Virus record (IMG/VR): IMGVR_UViG_3300025120_000345
Location: 1 to 29,563 of that record
DNA: 29,563 nt
Direction: 5' to 3' (one strand)
Origin: a virus
The notes under the pieces: generated by a model
The model's database searches: none
Told to the model about the DNA's origin: nothing
The model's input: the letters and a program-made list of their open reading frames with translations, nothing else
Shown here: piece after piece, positions 20,027 to 27,921 of the stretch
How the letters are laid out: each line of letters begins with the position of its first letter
Numbering within the stretch: the stretch's first letter is position 1
Translations under genes and position numbers: made by a program

Positions 20027-21238
20027 ATGCAAAACGAAATTGTAAAAGCCGCAGAGAAGTTGAGTATTCCACTAGAGGATGCTCAATTGAAATTTGACGA
20101 AATTTGTGCCGAAAATGGTGTGGGTGCTGATAGCCCAATTGCTATCGCACTATGGCGTAGTTACGCCGCACAACAAATTAGAAGCCAAAAGTCACAGAAC
20201 ACAACAACAACCACCGGAGGGGGAGGGGGACTTGCAAAGCAAGCCTTTGGATTCTTTTTGGCTCTTGAAGAACCAAGAGACTTAAACGAATACAACCGAC
20301 GACGAGCCGTAGAAGAATGGAAGAATGACCCATACAACGCTCATCAAAAGGGATTCGTTGCTATTGTTGAAGAAGCAGAGAATGGATTTTATTCAGTCTC
20401 CCGTTTCCACAATGATGCAATCCAAGAGAGAAAGGTTAAGAATCTACCCGACTGCGTACAGGAATTAGAAGATGGTTCTATCATCATTCCATTGGACAAC
20501 AATGCTCGCTATCAAAATGGTGGCGAAAACAAAAACTACGGTAAGCCACTAAACTCAGTAATGCGTAGAAGTGGTGTCTTTATTGGTAAGGTAGGAGATG
20601 ACGAAGAGTACAATCTTTACAACTTCTCCTATAAGAACAAGGGAGGAATTGAATTTACCCCTAAGACATTCTCATGGTTGAATATGGTTGTCATTAAGGA
20701 TTCTAATAGAGATGGATTTATCTATGGATTCACAGATAAGACCATTGGTAGTTTGAGAATTAACGAAGAACAAGACCCTAACAGTGACCTTTACCGTGAC
20801 ACTTCTTCCTTAAACATGACTAACATGATTGCTAATGTTGCATCTAACAATGTCGTGTATCTAGGAAACCTACAAGACAAGCACGATGAGTTGCGTGATT
20901 TACCATCACCAAAACGCTTTGTTATTACTAACGGTACTGTTTGTAATATCAACATGACACCTACAGGTAACGGTAATAGAATCATTAACATTACTGACCT
21001 AGCCGCAGACTTTGATTACGAGAATGACGGTATGGTAACTTGTTGGGTTCCCGAAAATGTGGACATTGACTTTGGTATTGGCTCCGCCGTTACTGTTGTC
21101 GGTAGAACTTCACAAAGGGAAACAGACGAAGGCCTACAACCTGTTACTATCAACCTTACAGGGCTTCTTGTAAAAGAACGCCGAGGCCAAGTAGTAGAGA
21201 TTGAACAGGCTACGGAGGAAGACCTAGATTGGTTTTGA
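20027..21238 (+). CDS. Probable ssDNA-binding protein (RPA-like, acidic aromatic tail)
   Basis: A 403-aa protein with GGAGGGAAAAACAA before ATG 20027. A helical N-terminus (1-55) is followed by a Thr/Gly linker (TTTTTGGGGG, about 60-70) and a beta-rich body consistent with several OB folds (GVFIGKVGDD, KRFVITNGTVCNINMTPTGN, AVTVVGRTSQRE). The end, EEDLDWF, is an acidic-aromatic tail like those that ssDNA-binding proteins use to recruit partners. Position between RFC and RecA/PCNA fits an RPA/SSB role. No single OB signature is diagnostic, so the call is moderate. Confidence 0.6.
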   Translation: MQNEIVKAAEKLSIPLEDAQLKFDEICAENGVGADSPIAIALWRSYAAQQIRSQKSQNTTTTTGGGGGLAKQAFGFFLALEEPRDLNEYNRRRAVEEWKNDPYNAHQKGFVAIVEEAENGFYSVSRFHNDAIQERKVKNLPDCVQELEDGSIIIPLDNNARYQNGGENKNYGKPLNSVMRRSGVFIGKVGDDEEYNLYNFSYKNKGGIEFTPKTFSWLNMVVIKDSNRDGFIYGFTDKTIGSLRINEEQDPNSDLYRDTSSLNMTNMIANVASNNVVYLGNLQDKHDELRDLPSPKRFVITNGTVCNINMTPTGNGNRIINITDLAADFDYENDGMVTCWVPENVDIDFGIGSAVTVVGRTSQRETDEGLQPVTINLTGLLVKERRGQVVEIEQATEEDLDWF

Positions 21239-21246
21239 TTTCCAGC

Positions 21247-21342
21247 CCCACTAATTTATGATACCAACAGATTAAGTGGGATTTAGTGTAAACATAGACT
21301 AAAGGTTCAAACTGATGTTCGGATGGGTGCAATGCCCTATCC
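21247..21342 (+). promoter_or_regulatory. Structured gap after the ssDNA-binding gene
   Basis: This 118-base gap has no gene. CCCACT 21247-21252 can pair with AGTGGG 21275-21280 (possible terminator), or CACTAA 21249-21254 with TTAGTG 21283-21288. The words CACTAATTTAT and TTTAGTGT also occur together in the leader at 459-476. GGATGGG 21321-21327 pairs with CCTATCC 21336-21342 around TGCAATGC, containing the GGGTGCAANGCCC word also found at 4988. Confidence 0.45.
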
Positions 21343-21356
21343 TTAGAGGAATTAAT

Positions 21357-21563
21357 ATGAAATTATACAGAAAAGCAATAAAAACAGATTTAGCATTTAT
21401 TAGGTTTGAAAATATCCAACACATTAGTTGGAACCACGAACCGGATAATTATGTCACCGTGAAACTCTACTCAAGTGGAGGGACAATCGTACAGAAAACT
21501 ACTATGAAATTCTTTGAAGAGTTCATGTCTAGTTACTGCCGTTGGACAGGAGAGGAATACTAA
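21357..21563 (+). CDS. Small protein, tandem paralogue A
   Basis: A 68-aa protein from ATG 21357 with GAGGA at 21346-21350; an upstream ATG at 21315 falls in the hairpin and is rejected. Beta-rich (FIRFENIQHISW, YVTVKLYSSGG) with a C-terminal helix. It shares plan and spacing with the next gene product. Function unknown. Confidence 0.65.
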   Translation: MKLYRKAIKTDLAFIRFENIQHISWNHEPDNYVTVKLYSSGGTIVQKTTMKFFEEFMSSYCRWTGEEY

Positions 21564-21775
21564 TGATTGAATATCAAGGTACAAACTTTGTCTATGAAGA
21601 CGGAAAGTGGATGGTTGATTTACGAGATGTAGATTTTATCACCATGAAGCAGAATTGGGACGACAATAACTTCCATGTAAAAATGCACATTGGAGGTAAA
21701 GAAGTTAGACTAGTTTTTAACGAAGAAGAAGAAGTTACCAAGTTACTAGAAACTTGGAAAGATAATAAGAGGTGA
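21563..21775 (+). CDS. Small protein, tandem paralogue B
   Basis: A 70-aa protein starting by TAATG overlap at 21563. The pattern VDFITMKQNW-DDNNFHVKMHIGGKEVRLVF-EEEEVTKLLETW parallels FENIQHISWN-EPDNYVTVKLYSSGGTIV-FFEEFMSSY in the previous protein, suggesting gene duplication. A small beta-sheet plus C-terminal helix is likely. Function unknown. Confidence 0.65.
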   Translation: MIEYQGTNFVYEDGKWMVDLRDVDFITMKQNWDDNNFHVKMHIGGKEVRLVFNEEEEVTKLLETWKDNKR

Positions 21776-21782
21776 AATACAC

Positions 21783-22592
21783 ATGATACAAAATAAAAAT
21801 TTAGTAAGCAAAGAAAGCCAAACCGCAATTGATGTTGATTTGGTTCAAAGGCTAATTAACGAACAAAAGAAGACAAACACTAGCAATAAATCCCATCTAC
21901 TATTGGGTATTGAAGGTGATGCAAAGACAGGAAAATCCGGCATAACTATGGATACAGGTATGAAGACATTCTACTTAGATTGTGATGAAGGAGCAGTCCC
22001 TACTTGGAAGGCTAATCATAACAGTACAGATAGAATTCTAATTTTTAATCCTGCGGCCCATGACGAAGACGGTGAGTTTCTACCTTACCAAACTCAAGGA
22101 AACATTCGTTCTTTCATTGCTCTAGTAAAAAATGAAATAGCATCATCGGAAGAACCCATTCTATTCGTTTGGGATGGAGTAGATACTTGGTTAGATTACT
22201 GTACTCTTTACATGACAGGGATGGAGAATTCCCGAATGCGTAAAATGAAGGCTACAAAACAACAAGAATGGTTTCAGCGAAACCAACCTTACAGAGAAGT
22301 TTTGAAAGAATCATTGAAACTTAATTGTCATCAAATATACATTACACACACTAAGCCACCATTTAGAGATGACCCACCCCAACCAATATGGAATAGATTA
22401 GACTCACGATTATATTCTATTATTAGTACTAAGCAAAGAATCACCGCTAAAGGAACAGAGTTTGTTGCTACTGTTAAAAGTAGTAAATACTATCCTTCCT
22501 TAGTAGGTAAGAATTATACCTTCTTAACAGTGGCTAGAGATGGTTCAGTAGATTGGACAGGTATTGATAGCGTAAAGGAGATGAAGGTATGA
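21783..22592 (+). CDS. RecA-fold ATPase, Sak4/AAA_24-like
   Basis: A 269-aa protein with Walker A GDAKTGKS at residues 45-52, Walker B-like PILFVWDGVDTW, and a conserved IYITHTKPP sensor-like strand, the pattern of phage RecA-like AAA_24/Sak4 proteins that anneal or pair DNA strands. It lacks the N-terminal helix-hairpin-helix of RadA and is shorter than RadA (about 320). It probably acts in recombination-dependent replication with the Cas4-like nuclease. AGAGGTGA precedes ATG 21783. It overlaps the PCNA gene. Confidence 0.78.
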   Translation: MIQNKNLVSKESQTAIDVDLVQRLINEQKKTNTSNKSHLLLGIEGDAKTGKSGITMDTGMKTFYLDCDEGAVPTWKANHNSTDRILIFNPAAHDEDGEFLPYQTQGNIRSFIALVKNEIASSEEPILFVWDGVDTWLDYCTLYMTGMENSRMRKMKATKQQEWFQRNQPYREVLKESLKLNCHQIYITHTKPPFRDDPPQPIWNRLDSRLYSIISTKQRITAKGTEFVATVKSSKYYPSLVGKNYTFLTVARDGSVDWTGIDSVKEMKV

Positions 22593-23353
22593 GAATTACA
22601 GTAGATGCAAAGACACTAGAAAAGACCCTTTCTAACTTAATGGTAAGAGGTAAGTATGGTACAGGTACAGGAGTTAAGTCCGACCTGTTAGGAAAACATG
22701 TAGTTATGGTTTACAGGGAAGAAAGACTAGAAGTTTGGAATGCTGATATGTCTTTTATTGCTTGTTCAATTTTAGATTGCACAGTTGATGACCCAACCCT
22801 AAAACCGTTCTGTGTAAATGCAAAAGAAATGTCTCCTTTCTTAAAAAAGATGAATGGAGATGTTATCATGTATTTGAACGACACAATACAGATACAAACA
22901 GAAGATACTTCTTTGACTCTTTCTTTGATAAACGAGCATCCTAATTTCAGTTCCATTAATGCTATTATGGGCATGAAACTACCCTTTGCTTCTTCTATTG
23001 AACCTGTTTCGGGAGAGTTACCTTCCTTTAACAAGACCCAATTTGAATCGGGTATCTTGATTAATCACAGAGAATTCAGTGAAGCAATCAATATGTGTGA
23101 AAACATCAACACAGGAATTTACCTTTTGAATCACAAAGAAAACCAACTAACTATTTCTTCGGGAAACATTACTAAGAACTATGCTAAAAATCTAGAATTG
23201 GAAACACAAATAGGAGATGGTTCTACTGTAGCCTTTTCTGCACCAATCCATAAATTCTTTGATGAGGATTTCTTTCTCTTTATGAAAGACGACTTCCCAC
23301 TATTTCTTTCTAACGAAAATAGATTCTTAGTACGAGTACCTCACATTGAATAA
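22589..23353 (+). CDS. pcn: Sliding clamp, PCNA family
   Basis: A 254-aa protein of PCNA length: N-terminal MRITVDAKTLEKTLSNL, two-domain beta-alpha-beta architecture, an interdomain region near residues 115-140, and a C-terminal VAFSAPIHKFFDEDFFLFM segment followed by FPLFLSN, like the PCNA closing strands. The clamp encircles DNA and tethers polymerase, ligase and other PIP-bearing proteins. Conservation is weak, but position between RecA-like and PolB genes and coupling (ATGA) support it. Confidence 0.82.
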   Translation: MRITVDAKTLEKTLSNLMVRGKYGTGTGVKSDLLGKHVVMVYREERLEVWNADMSFIACSILDCTVDDPTLKPFCVNAKEMSPFLKKMNGDVIMYLNDTIQIQTEDTSLTLSLINEHPNFSSINAIMGMKLPFASSIEPVSGELPSFNKTQFESGILINHREFSEAINMCENINTGIYLLNHKENQLTISSGNITKNYAKNLELETQIGDGSTVAFSAPIHKFFDEDFFLFMKDDFPLFLSNENRFLVRVPHIE

Positions 23354-23372
23354 TAACATACGAGGAATATAA

Positions 23373-25136
23373 ATGATAATTGCTAATTATGAAAATACAA
23401 TATACACATCTAATAGAAACCAACAAGGAGAATTGTCTACAGAATTAGTAGACTTTGCTCCTTACTTTTATGTACCGGATTCTTATAGGGAACCTGCACA
23501 ATATAGTGTAGGTATGCTAAGAAGAGACTTTTCCTATGTAAAGGGCGAATGGTTTTCTATTGATGGTACTAAACTAAAGCGAGTTTACTACGAGAAGCCA
23601 TCACATGTAGATAGTGCTAGGAAGCCATTTAAGCATCCTAAGTTGGGCGATATGACCTATGAAGCAGATGTTTCATTAGTTAATCGCTACGCAGTTGATT
23701 CTTTAGATGTTATGAAACCTTACACCCTAAAGAAGTATTATTGGGATATGGAATGGATGCAAGGCGGAGTGCATGACGGTAAGATTACTGCTATTGCTCT
23801 TTACGATAACTTCTCTAAAAACTTCCATGTGTGGGTATGGTATCCTAAAGAATCGTTTGCTAAAGTTACTAAGCCATCAGTAGATGGTTATACTAGTGTT
23901 CTTGACTACAGTACTTCCGAAGCAGAAATGCTAACTAAGTTTGTTGCTTTTCTTTCGGAAGAAAAACCCGATATGATGGTTGCTTGGTTTGGTCTTAAGT
24001 TTGACCTACCCAAACTACTAGGAAGATGTATTGCTAATGAGATTGACCCTAGAAGTATTTCTCCAATGAATGTTATTGATGGAATAGAAGAAAGTCTAGA
24101 CGGTCTAAAGTTTACTAAAAGTGGAGGGTATTCTCCTATTGCACAACCCGTCAAAGGTATGATTAACTTAAATCTTGATGTTGCTTTTGAGCGACAATGG
24201 AATGATGCACAAAGAGGGACACTACCAAGTCTTGCTTTGGACTATGTTTCTAAAACATTATTCGGTGAAGGTAAGTATATTGAAACTAAATTTACCGACC
24301 CTAATGAGTTTTATTCAAGGGCTTGGTTAGAAGATAAGTATTCTTATCTACAATACACTATCATAGATGTAGAATTACTAAGAAAGATAGACGAGGAAAA
24401 CCATTGCAGTGAGGCTATTATATCCTTACAAAGATTGCTAGTGGCTCCCTTTGAGTCTTGCTTTTATGCTTCTCACATGGGTAGTATTTACTTTATGAAC
24501 AATGCTAGTTGGAAATGTAAGACAGGTGTTAGATTAAAAACAAAGAAGTGTGATGATTGCGGATACGAAAATCCTAAAGATAAACAACTGAAAGAATGTA
24601 AAAAGTGCGGTGCATCTCTATCTTATTCGGGTGCTATGATTTACAATCCATTGGATGAAGGTACGAATGGACTACATCTTAATGTGGCGGCGTTTGACTT
24701 TGCTGGACTCTATCCTTCAATGATTATCGCTAGGAACATCAGTTTTGAAACCATCAGTGAAATACCCACTGCTTTTTGTGCTGATTTGAATACACCACAA
24801 AATCTACGCCCTGTATCGGTGGACTACGAGCCTAACATGCTATACTTCAAGACTGATGAATTGGGCCTTCTCCCTCGCTCTTTGTTGGCTCTCAAGGACT
24901 TGAGAAACGACTACAAGAAGAAGATGAAGGTTGCTAGAGATGGTGACGATAAAGAAGAGTATGTCAAGTGGAATAACAACCAAATGGCCGTCAAGAGATT
25001 GATGGCTTCGTTCTACGGAATCCTTGCTTTTAGAGGGTTCGGTTGGAGTAACAAAGACCTAGCCGCTAGCATTACTGCAAGCGCAAGAGAGGCAATTAGA
25101 TTAGCCGCATTTAAAGCAAGGGAGATGAAAGAATGA
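23373..25136 (+). CDS. polB-N: Family B DNA polymerase, N-terminal part (exonuclease, motifs A and B)
   Basis: A 587-aa N-terminal portion of a replicative PolB. Exo I is D125-M-E127, Exo II ends in D211 (GLKFD; the usual Asn of NxxxFD is not seen), Exo III is Y328-TII-D332, so 3'-5' proofreading residues are largely kept. Motif A DFAGLYPS has catalytic Asp442. Motif B is KRLMASFYGILA. Before motif A there is an inserted zinc ribbon, C393/C396 and C409/C412. The protein stops just after motif B (AFKAREMKE); motif C and the thumb are in a separate gene at 25985. The two parts must associate to form an active site. CGAGGAATATAA precedes ATG 23373. Confidence 0.93.
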   Translation: MIIANYENTIYTSNRNQQGELSTELVDFAPYFYVPDSYREPAQYSVGMLRRDFSYVKGEWFSIDGTKLKRVYYEKPSHVDSARKPFKHPKLGDMTYEADVSLVNRYAVDSLDVMKPYTLKKYYWDMEWMQGGVHDGKITAIALYDNFSKNFHVWVWYPKESFAKVTKPSVDGYTSVLDYSTSEAEMLTKFVAFLSEEKPDMMVAWFGLKFDLPKLLGRCIANEIDPRSISPMNVIDGIEESLDGLKFTKSGGYSPIAQPVKGMINLNLDVAFERQWNDAQRGTLPSLALDYVSKTLFGEGKYIETKFTDPNEFYSRAWLEDKYSYLQYTIIDVELLRKIDEENHCSEAIISLQRLLVAPFESCFYASHMGSIYFMNNASWKCKTGVRLKTKKCDDCGYENPKDKQLKECKKCGASLSYSGAMIYNPLDEGTNGLHLNVAAFDFAGLYPSMIIARNISFETISEIPTAFCADLNTPQNLRPVSVDYEPNMLYFKTDELGLLPRSLLALKDLRNDYKKKMKVARDGDDKEEYVKWNNNQMAVKRLMASFYGILAFRGFGWSNKDLAASITASAREAIRLAAFKAREMKE

Positions 25137-25438
25137 AAGAAGACAAAATTGTAGAAGCATTAATTAATAATAAAAAGTTTATGGAGAACATGAGAAACTC
25201 TATAGAATATAGATTAGGTAATTATAGCCATATGCACGATTATATAAAACGCATGGTAACAACTAGTTTAGCAAACACTAAATTTGAATTCTTAGATAAG
25301 CATTTTACTGAAATGCTTCAAACTACGGTATTAGAAGATAAAAATGAAAACATTACTAATCTCATTAGAAGAATAGTAATAAAAGAACTACCTAGCGTTT
25401 TAGATATGTATTTTAAGGTAATGGAGGAAGACGAATGA
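25133..25438 (+). CDS. Helical protein inserted between polymerase parts
   Basis: A 101-aa mostly helical protein coupled to polB-N by ATGA. Its C-terminus resembles that of the 18654 product (LPSVLDMYF versus LPSALRYFF). No catalytic motif. It may be a passenger of the insertion or a small polymerase-associated subunit; neither can be tested from sequence. Confidence 0.65.
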   Translation: MKEDKIVEALINNKKFMENMRNSIEYRLGNYSHMHDYIKRMVTTSLANTKFEFLDKHFTEMLQTTVLEDKNENITNLIRRIVIKELPSVLDMYFKVMEEDE

Positions 25439-25857
25439 TTGAAGAAGTTTTTATTAGAAAAGCAGACTGTAGGTTTGGGGATGACCTAATATCATTTATT
25501 GACTTATACGAAGAATGGAAAGAGGATTTTCATAAGGAACAAGTAATACACCATTTCTGTGAAAATGAATTTTATTTCATCTACAAGGAAACTTGGGAAA
25601 ATGAAGAACATCATTATTCCGGCTTTGAAGGTGAGCATGAAACCATAGGCTTTCTTACTGTGGAATACCTACACGATGAATACCGTGCGCTAGAACATGT
25701 ATGGATTCGTGAAAGCGAAAGAGGAAAAAGATTCGCCACAACTGCAATCGCACAAACAAACGCCAACTACATTTCAACAATAGGCATTAATGAACGCTCT
25801 AATGAGTTCATTAATTATATATTATCATTAGGAGTTTTACAGGAGGTGGTTGAATGA
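25435..25857 (+). CDS. Probable GNAT-fold acetyltransferase
   Basis: A 140-aa protein with a GNAT-like core: strand IGFLTVEYLHD, strand ALEHVWIRESE, then RGKRFATTAIAQ in the position of the acetyl-CoA pyrophosphate loop (usually Q/R-x-x-G-x-G/A), and a C-terminal segment SNEFINYILSLGV like the family's last helix-strand. The loop is RGKRFA, so the second Gly is Phe-Ala; activity is uncertain. It lies between the polymerase parts and overlaps both neighbours. Confidence 0.55.
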   Translation: MIEEVFIRKADCRFGDDLISFIDLYEEWKEDFHKEQVIHHFCENEFYFIYKETWENEEHHYSGFEGEHETIGFLTVEYLHDEYRALEHVWIRESERGKRFATTAIAQTNANYISTIGINERSNEFINYILSLGVLQEVVE

Positions 25858-25988
25858 AGTGCGATATGTGTAGAGAAGAGAATGCTGAAACAAGAGGACT
25901 AAGATGCGGGAAATACAAAGTGTGTGACCCCTGTATTACTAAGTCTATTGAAGCAAGAATGTTTTTAATTGGGAGAGATAAACAATGA
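25854..25988 (+). CDS. 44-aa zinc microprotein
   Basis: A 44-aa ORF, ATG 25854, coupled at both ends (ATGA 25854 and 25985) with AGGAGGTGGT upstream. C3/C6, C18, C24/C27 (CDMC, CDPC) give one zinc site. It immediately precedes the C-terminal polymerase gene, so it might be translated with it. Confidence 0.65.
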   Translation: MKCDMCREENAETRGLRCGKYKVCDPCITKSIEARMFLIGRDKQ

Positions 25989-26890
25989 AAGTAGTATATG
26001 GACACACAGATTCCATTTATATTAAATGTGATTCAGTAGAAAAAGCAAAAGTAGCAATAGAAGAAATTAACGACCATGTTAGAGAATCCTTTCCTAATGT
26101 ACTTGGTCTAGAACAACACCCTGTAGTATTGGAGTTTGAGAAATTCTATTCTAGTTTAGGAGTAGGCACTACTAAGAACCGAAATGTAGGGCTTGTATCT
26201 TGGCTAGATGGTGTTTGGTTGGACGAACCTAAGTTCGTAATGACAGGATTTACTGCTAAGAAAATTTCCGAAACGGGGTTTGCTAGAGATATTCAAAGTA
26301 CTGTTCTTAGAATGTGGGTAGACCAATGTTCCTTTGAAGAAATAAACGAATACCTACATCAAAAGTATTCTACTGTACTGAAAGGTGAAATAGATTTTGA
26401 ATCTATTGTCAAAAGAAGTCGGTTTAAGGAAGAACGGTTTAAGGTAAAATGTTCTTGTGGTAAGGGCTATTCTGTGTTTGATTTGCAGAAAAAGCACAAA
26501 TTCACACAAGGTAAGAGAACAAATTTCTGTTCTAAATGTGCGGCTGAGTTTACAACCTTCACTACTAAAGAAGGTAAGAAGCCGGTATTCGGAGCAGGTA
26601 ATTCGGCAATATTATTCGGAGTAGAAAAACTAAATCTGCCTACTAATATTGACTCTTATGTTTTCATCAAGTGCAAACCGGCAGGACATTATACTAACCC
26701 GCTAACAGGAAAACAAGTAGAGGCGACTTATGTTGCAGGAAGAACCTTTGACGAACTAAGAGAGTATTCTCCCGATTGGTCACATTATGCAGACCAAGTA
26801 ATTAAGAAAGCAGAACCCGTTTACAAAGCAATGGAATGGGACACTGCAAGCATAAAAACTAAAGAAAAGAAACTATCGGATTGGTGGTAA
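25985..26890 (+). CDS. polB-C: Family B DNA polymerase, C-terminal part (motif C, thumb)
   Basis: A 301-aa C-terminal portion beginning exactly at motif C: MKVVYGHTDSIYIK. The usual YGDTDS reads Y5-G-H7-T-D9-S; the catalytic second Asp (D9) is kept but the first is His. Residues 61-69 (TTKNRNVGL) take the place of the KKRY motif. A second zinc ribbon, C156/C158 and C182/C185, is inserted in the thumb region. The C-terminus KKLSDWW resembles a PIP box (hydrophobic-x-x-aromatic-aromatic) for PCNA. Start is ATG 25985, overlapping the previous stop. It must pair with the 23373 product. Confidence 0.9.
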   Translation: MKVVYGHTDSIYIKCDSVEKAKVAIEEINDHVRESFPNVLGLEQHPVVLEFEKFYSSLGVGTTKNRNVGLVSWLDGVWLDEPKFVMTGFTAKKISETGFARDIQSTVLRMWVDQCSFEEINEYLHQKYSTVLKGEIDFESIVKRSRFKEERFKVKCSCGKGYSVFDLQKKHKFTQGKRTNFCSKCAAEFTTFTTKEGKKPVFGAGNSAILFGVEKLNLPTNIDSYVFIKCKPAGHYTNPLTGKQVEATYVAGRTFDELREYSPDWSHYADQVIKKAEPVYKAMEWDTASIKTKEKKLSDWW

Positions 26891-26891
26891 T

Positions 26892-27791
26892 ATGAATAAT
26901 GAAGAAAAATACAATGCAGAAATAGAAGCGATGGATGACTACACATATCAGTGGTTGCCGGAAAATTATGATGACCCAAGCGAACCCATTTTGAAGATTA
27001 CAAAGTCTTCTTTGGGTTCTCATATTTGGTGTCCTAAGAAATACGAATATAATTACATTGAACGAAGACCTCAAGACCAATCCGAAGCAATGCGAAAAGG
27101 AACAATTATGCACAACGCAAGAGAGGATTTCTTTAATGCGTTTGATATTAAGAAAGCAGAAACTATGAACAGTACAGAAGTTATTGACTATTGTTCTTCA
27201 CTGTTTCCTTTAGATGAGTACTTTGATGACTATGCCGGAATCGCAATCTTTGAAGCGCAGAGATTTATGGATGCTAAGAAAGAAGGCAAAATCCATGAAT
27301 TTTTGCCTGTATGCAACGAAGGTAAGTTTGATTGTGAGATTATTATTGAGGCTAATACCGACCCTAAGTATCCATTGACTCGCCCGTACAAGGTACACTT
27401 ACAAGGAATCATTGACAGAATCTTTCAAGAAGGGGGAGGTTACATTCCTATGGAGTTTAAAACAGGGCCGTGGAAAGACACAAAAACTTCTCCTATGAGA
27501 AAGGAAATGGCGTTCTATCAAATACTTATTGAGAATAGTAGTCCTGCGGTTCTACAAAATGCAGGATTAGAAGAAGGAGTACCTGTTACTCATTGGTCTT
27601 GGTATTATCCTATCTCCAATCATATGTATTGTGAGAAAGTAAAAAAGCAATCTAAGAATTCTGCTATGAAATCTATTGCTAGACTAATACACGCTTATGA
27701 GAATAAAAACTTCCCCACTAAGTTCTTCTACAAGACTTGCGCCCATTGTAGTTATTTCCCATTGTGTGATGAAGAAACTTGGTTGATGTGA
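26892..27791 (+). CDS. Cas4/RecB-like Fe-S nuclease
   Basis: A 299-aa PD-(D/E)xK exonuclease family member. C47 (WCPKKYEYNY) and the trio C283/C286/C292 (CAHC...C) form the four-Cys iron-sulfur site of Cas4/AddB-type nucleases. Catalytic elements: H74 (GTIMH), D175 (GIIDRI), E188-F-K190 (MEFKTG) and the QxxxY-like MAFYQIL. It probably processes DNA ends for recombination or replication. No CRISPR array or other cas gene is present, so a CRISPR role is not supported. GGTGGTAAT precedes ATG 26892. Confidence 0.88.
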   Translation: MNNEEKYNAEIEAMDDYTYQWLPENYDDPSEPILKITKSSLGSHIWCPKKYEYNYIERRPQDQSEAMRKGTIMHNAREDFFNAFDIKKAETMNSTEVIDYCSSLFPLDEYFDDYAGIAIFEAQRFMDAKKEGKIHEFLPVCNEGKFDCEIIIEANTDPKYPLTRPYKVHLQGIIDRIFQEGGGYIPMEFKTGPWKDTKTSPMRKEMAFYQILIENSSPAVLQNAGLEEGVPVTHWSWYYPISNHMYCEKVKKQSKNSAMKSIARLIHAYENKNFPTKFFYKTCAHCSYFPLCDEETWLM

Positions 27792-27795
27792 TATT

Positions 27796-27921
27796 ATGAA
27801 AGATAGTATAATGGCGGTAGCCACAGATGCAATCAGTATTATTAGTGCTATGGGTAGAAATGATGTTTCTAATATTTTATTGGAACGAATAAATACTATT
27901 ATGGGGTGGAATAATGAATAA
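27796..27921 (+). CDS. 41-aa helical protein, unknown
   Basis: A 41-aa ORF, ATG 27796, preceded by TGTGATATT (start-proximal ribosome-binding variant). Hydrophobic and helical (MAVATDAISIISAMGRNDVSNILLERI). It overlaps the next gene by 8 bases, and its end carries that gene's ribosome-binding site. Support comes from context only. Confidence 0.5.
   Translation: MKDSIMAVATDAISIISAMGRNDVSNILLERINTIMGWNNE

Noticed and set aside
25100-26000. Split intein at the polymerase junctions
   Set aside because: No intein splice motifs (N-terminal Cys/Ser block, penultimate His-Asn) are seen at the end of the first part or start of the second.
26892-27791. CRISPR adaptation role for the Cas4-like nuclease
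   Set aside because: No CRISPR array, cas1 or cas2 is present; gene order points to replication/recombination.
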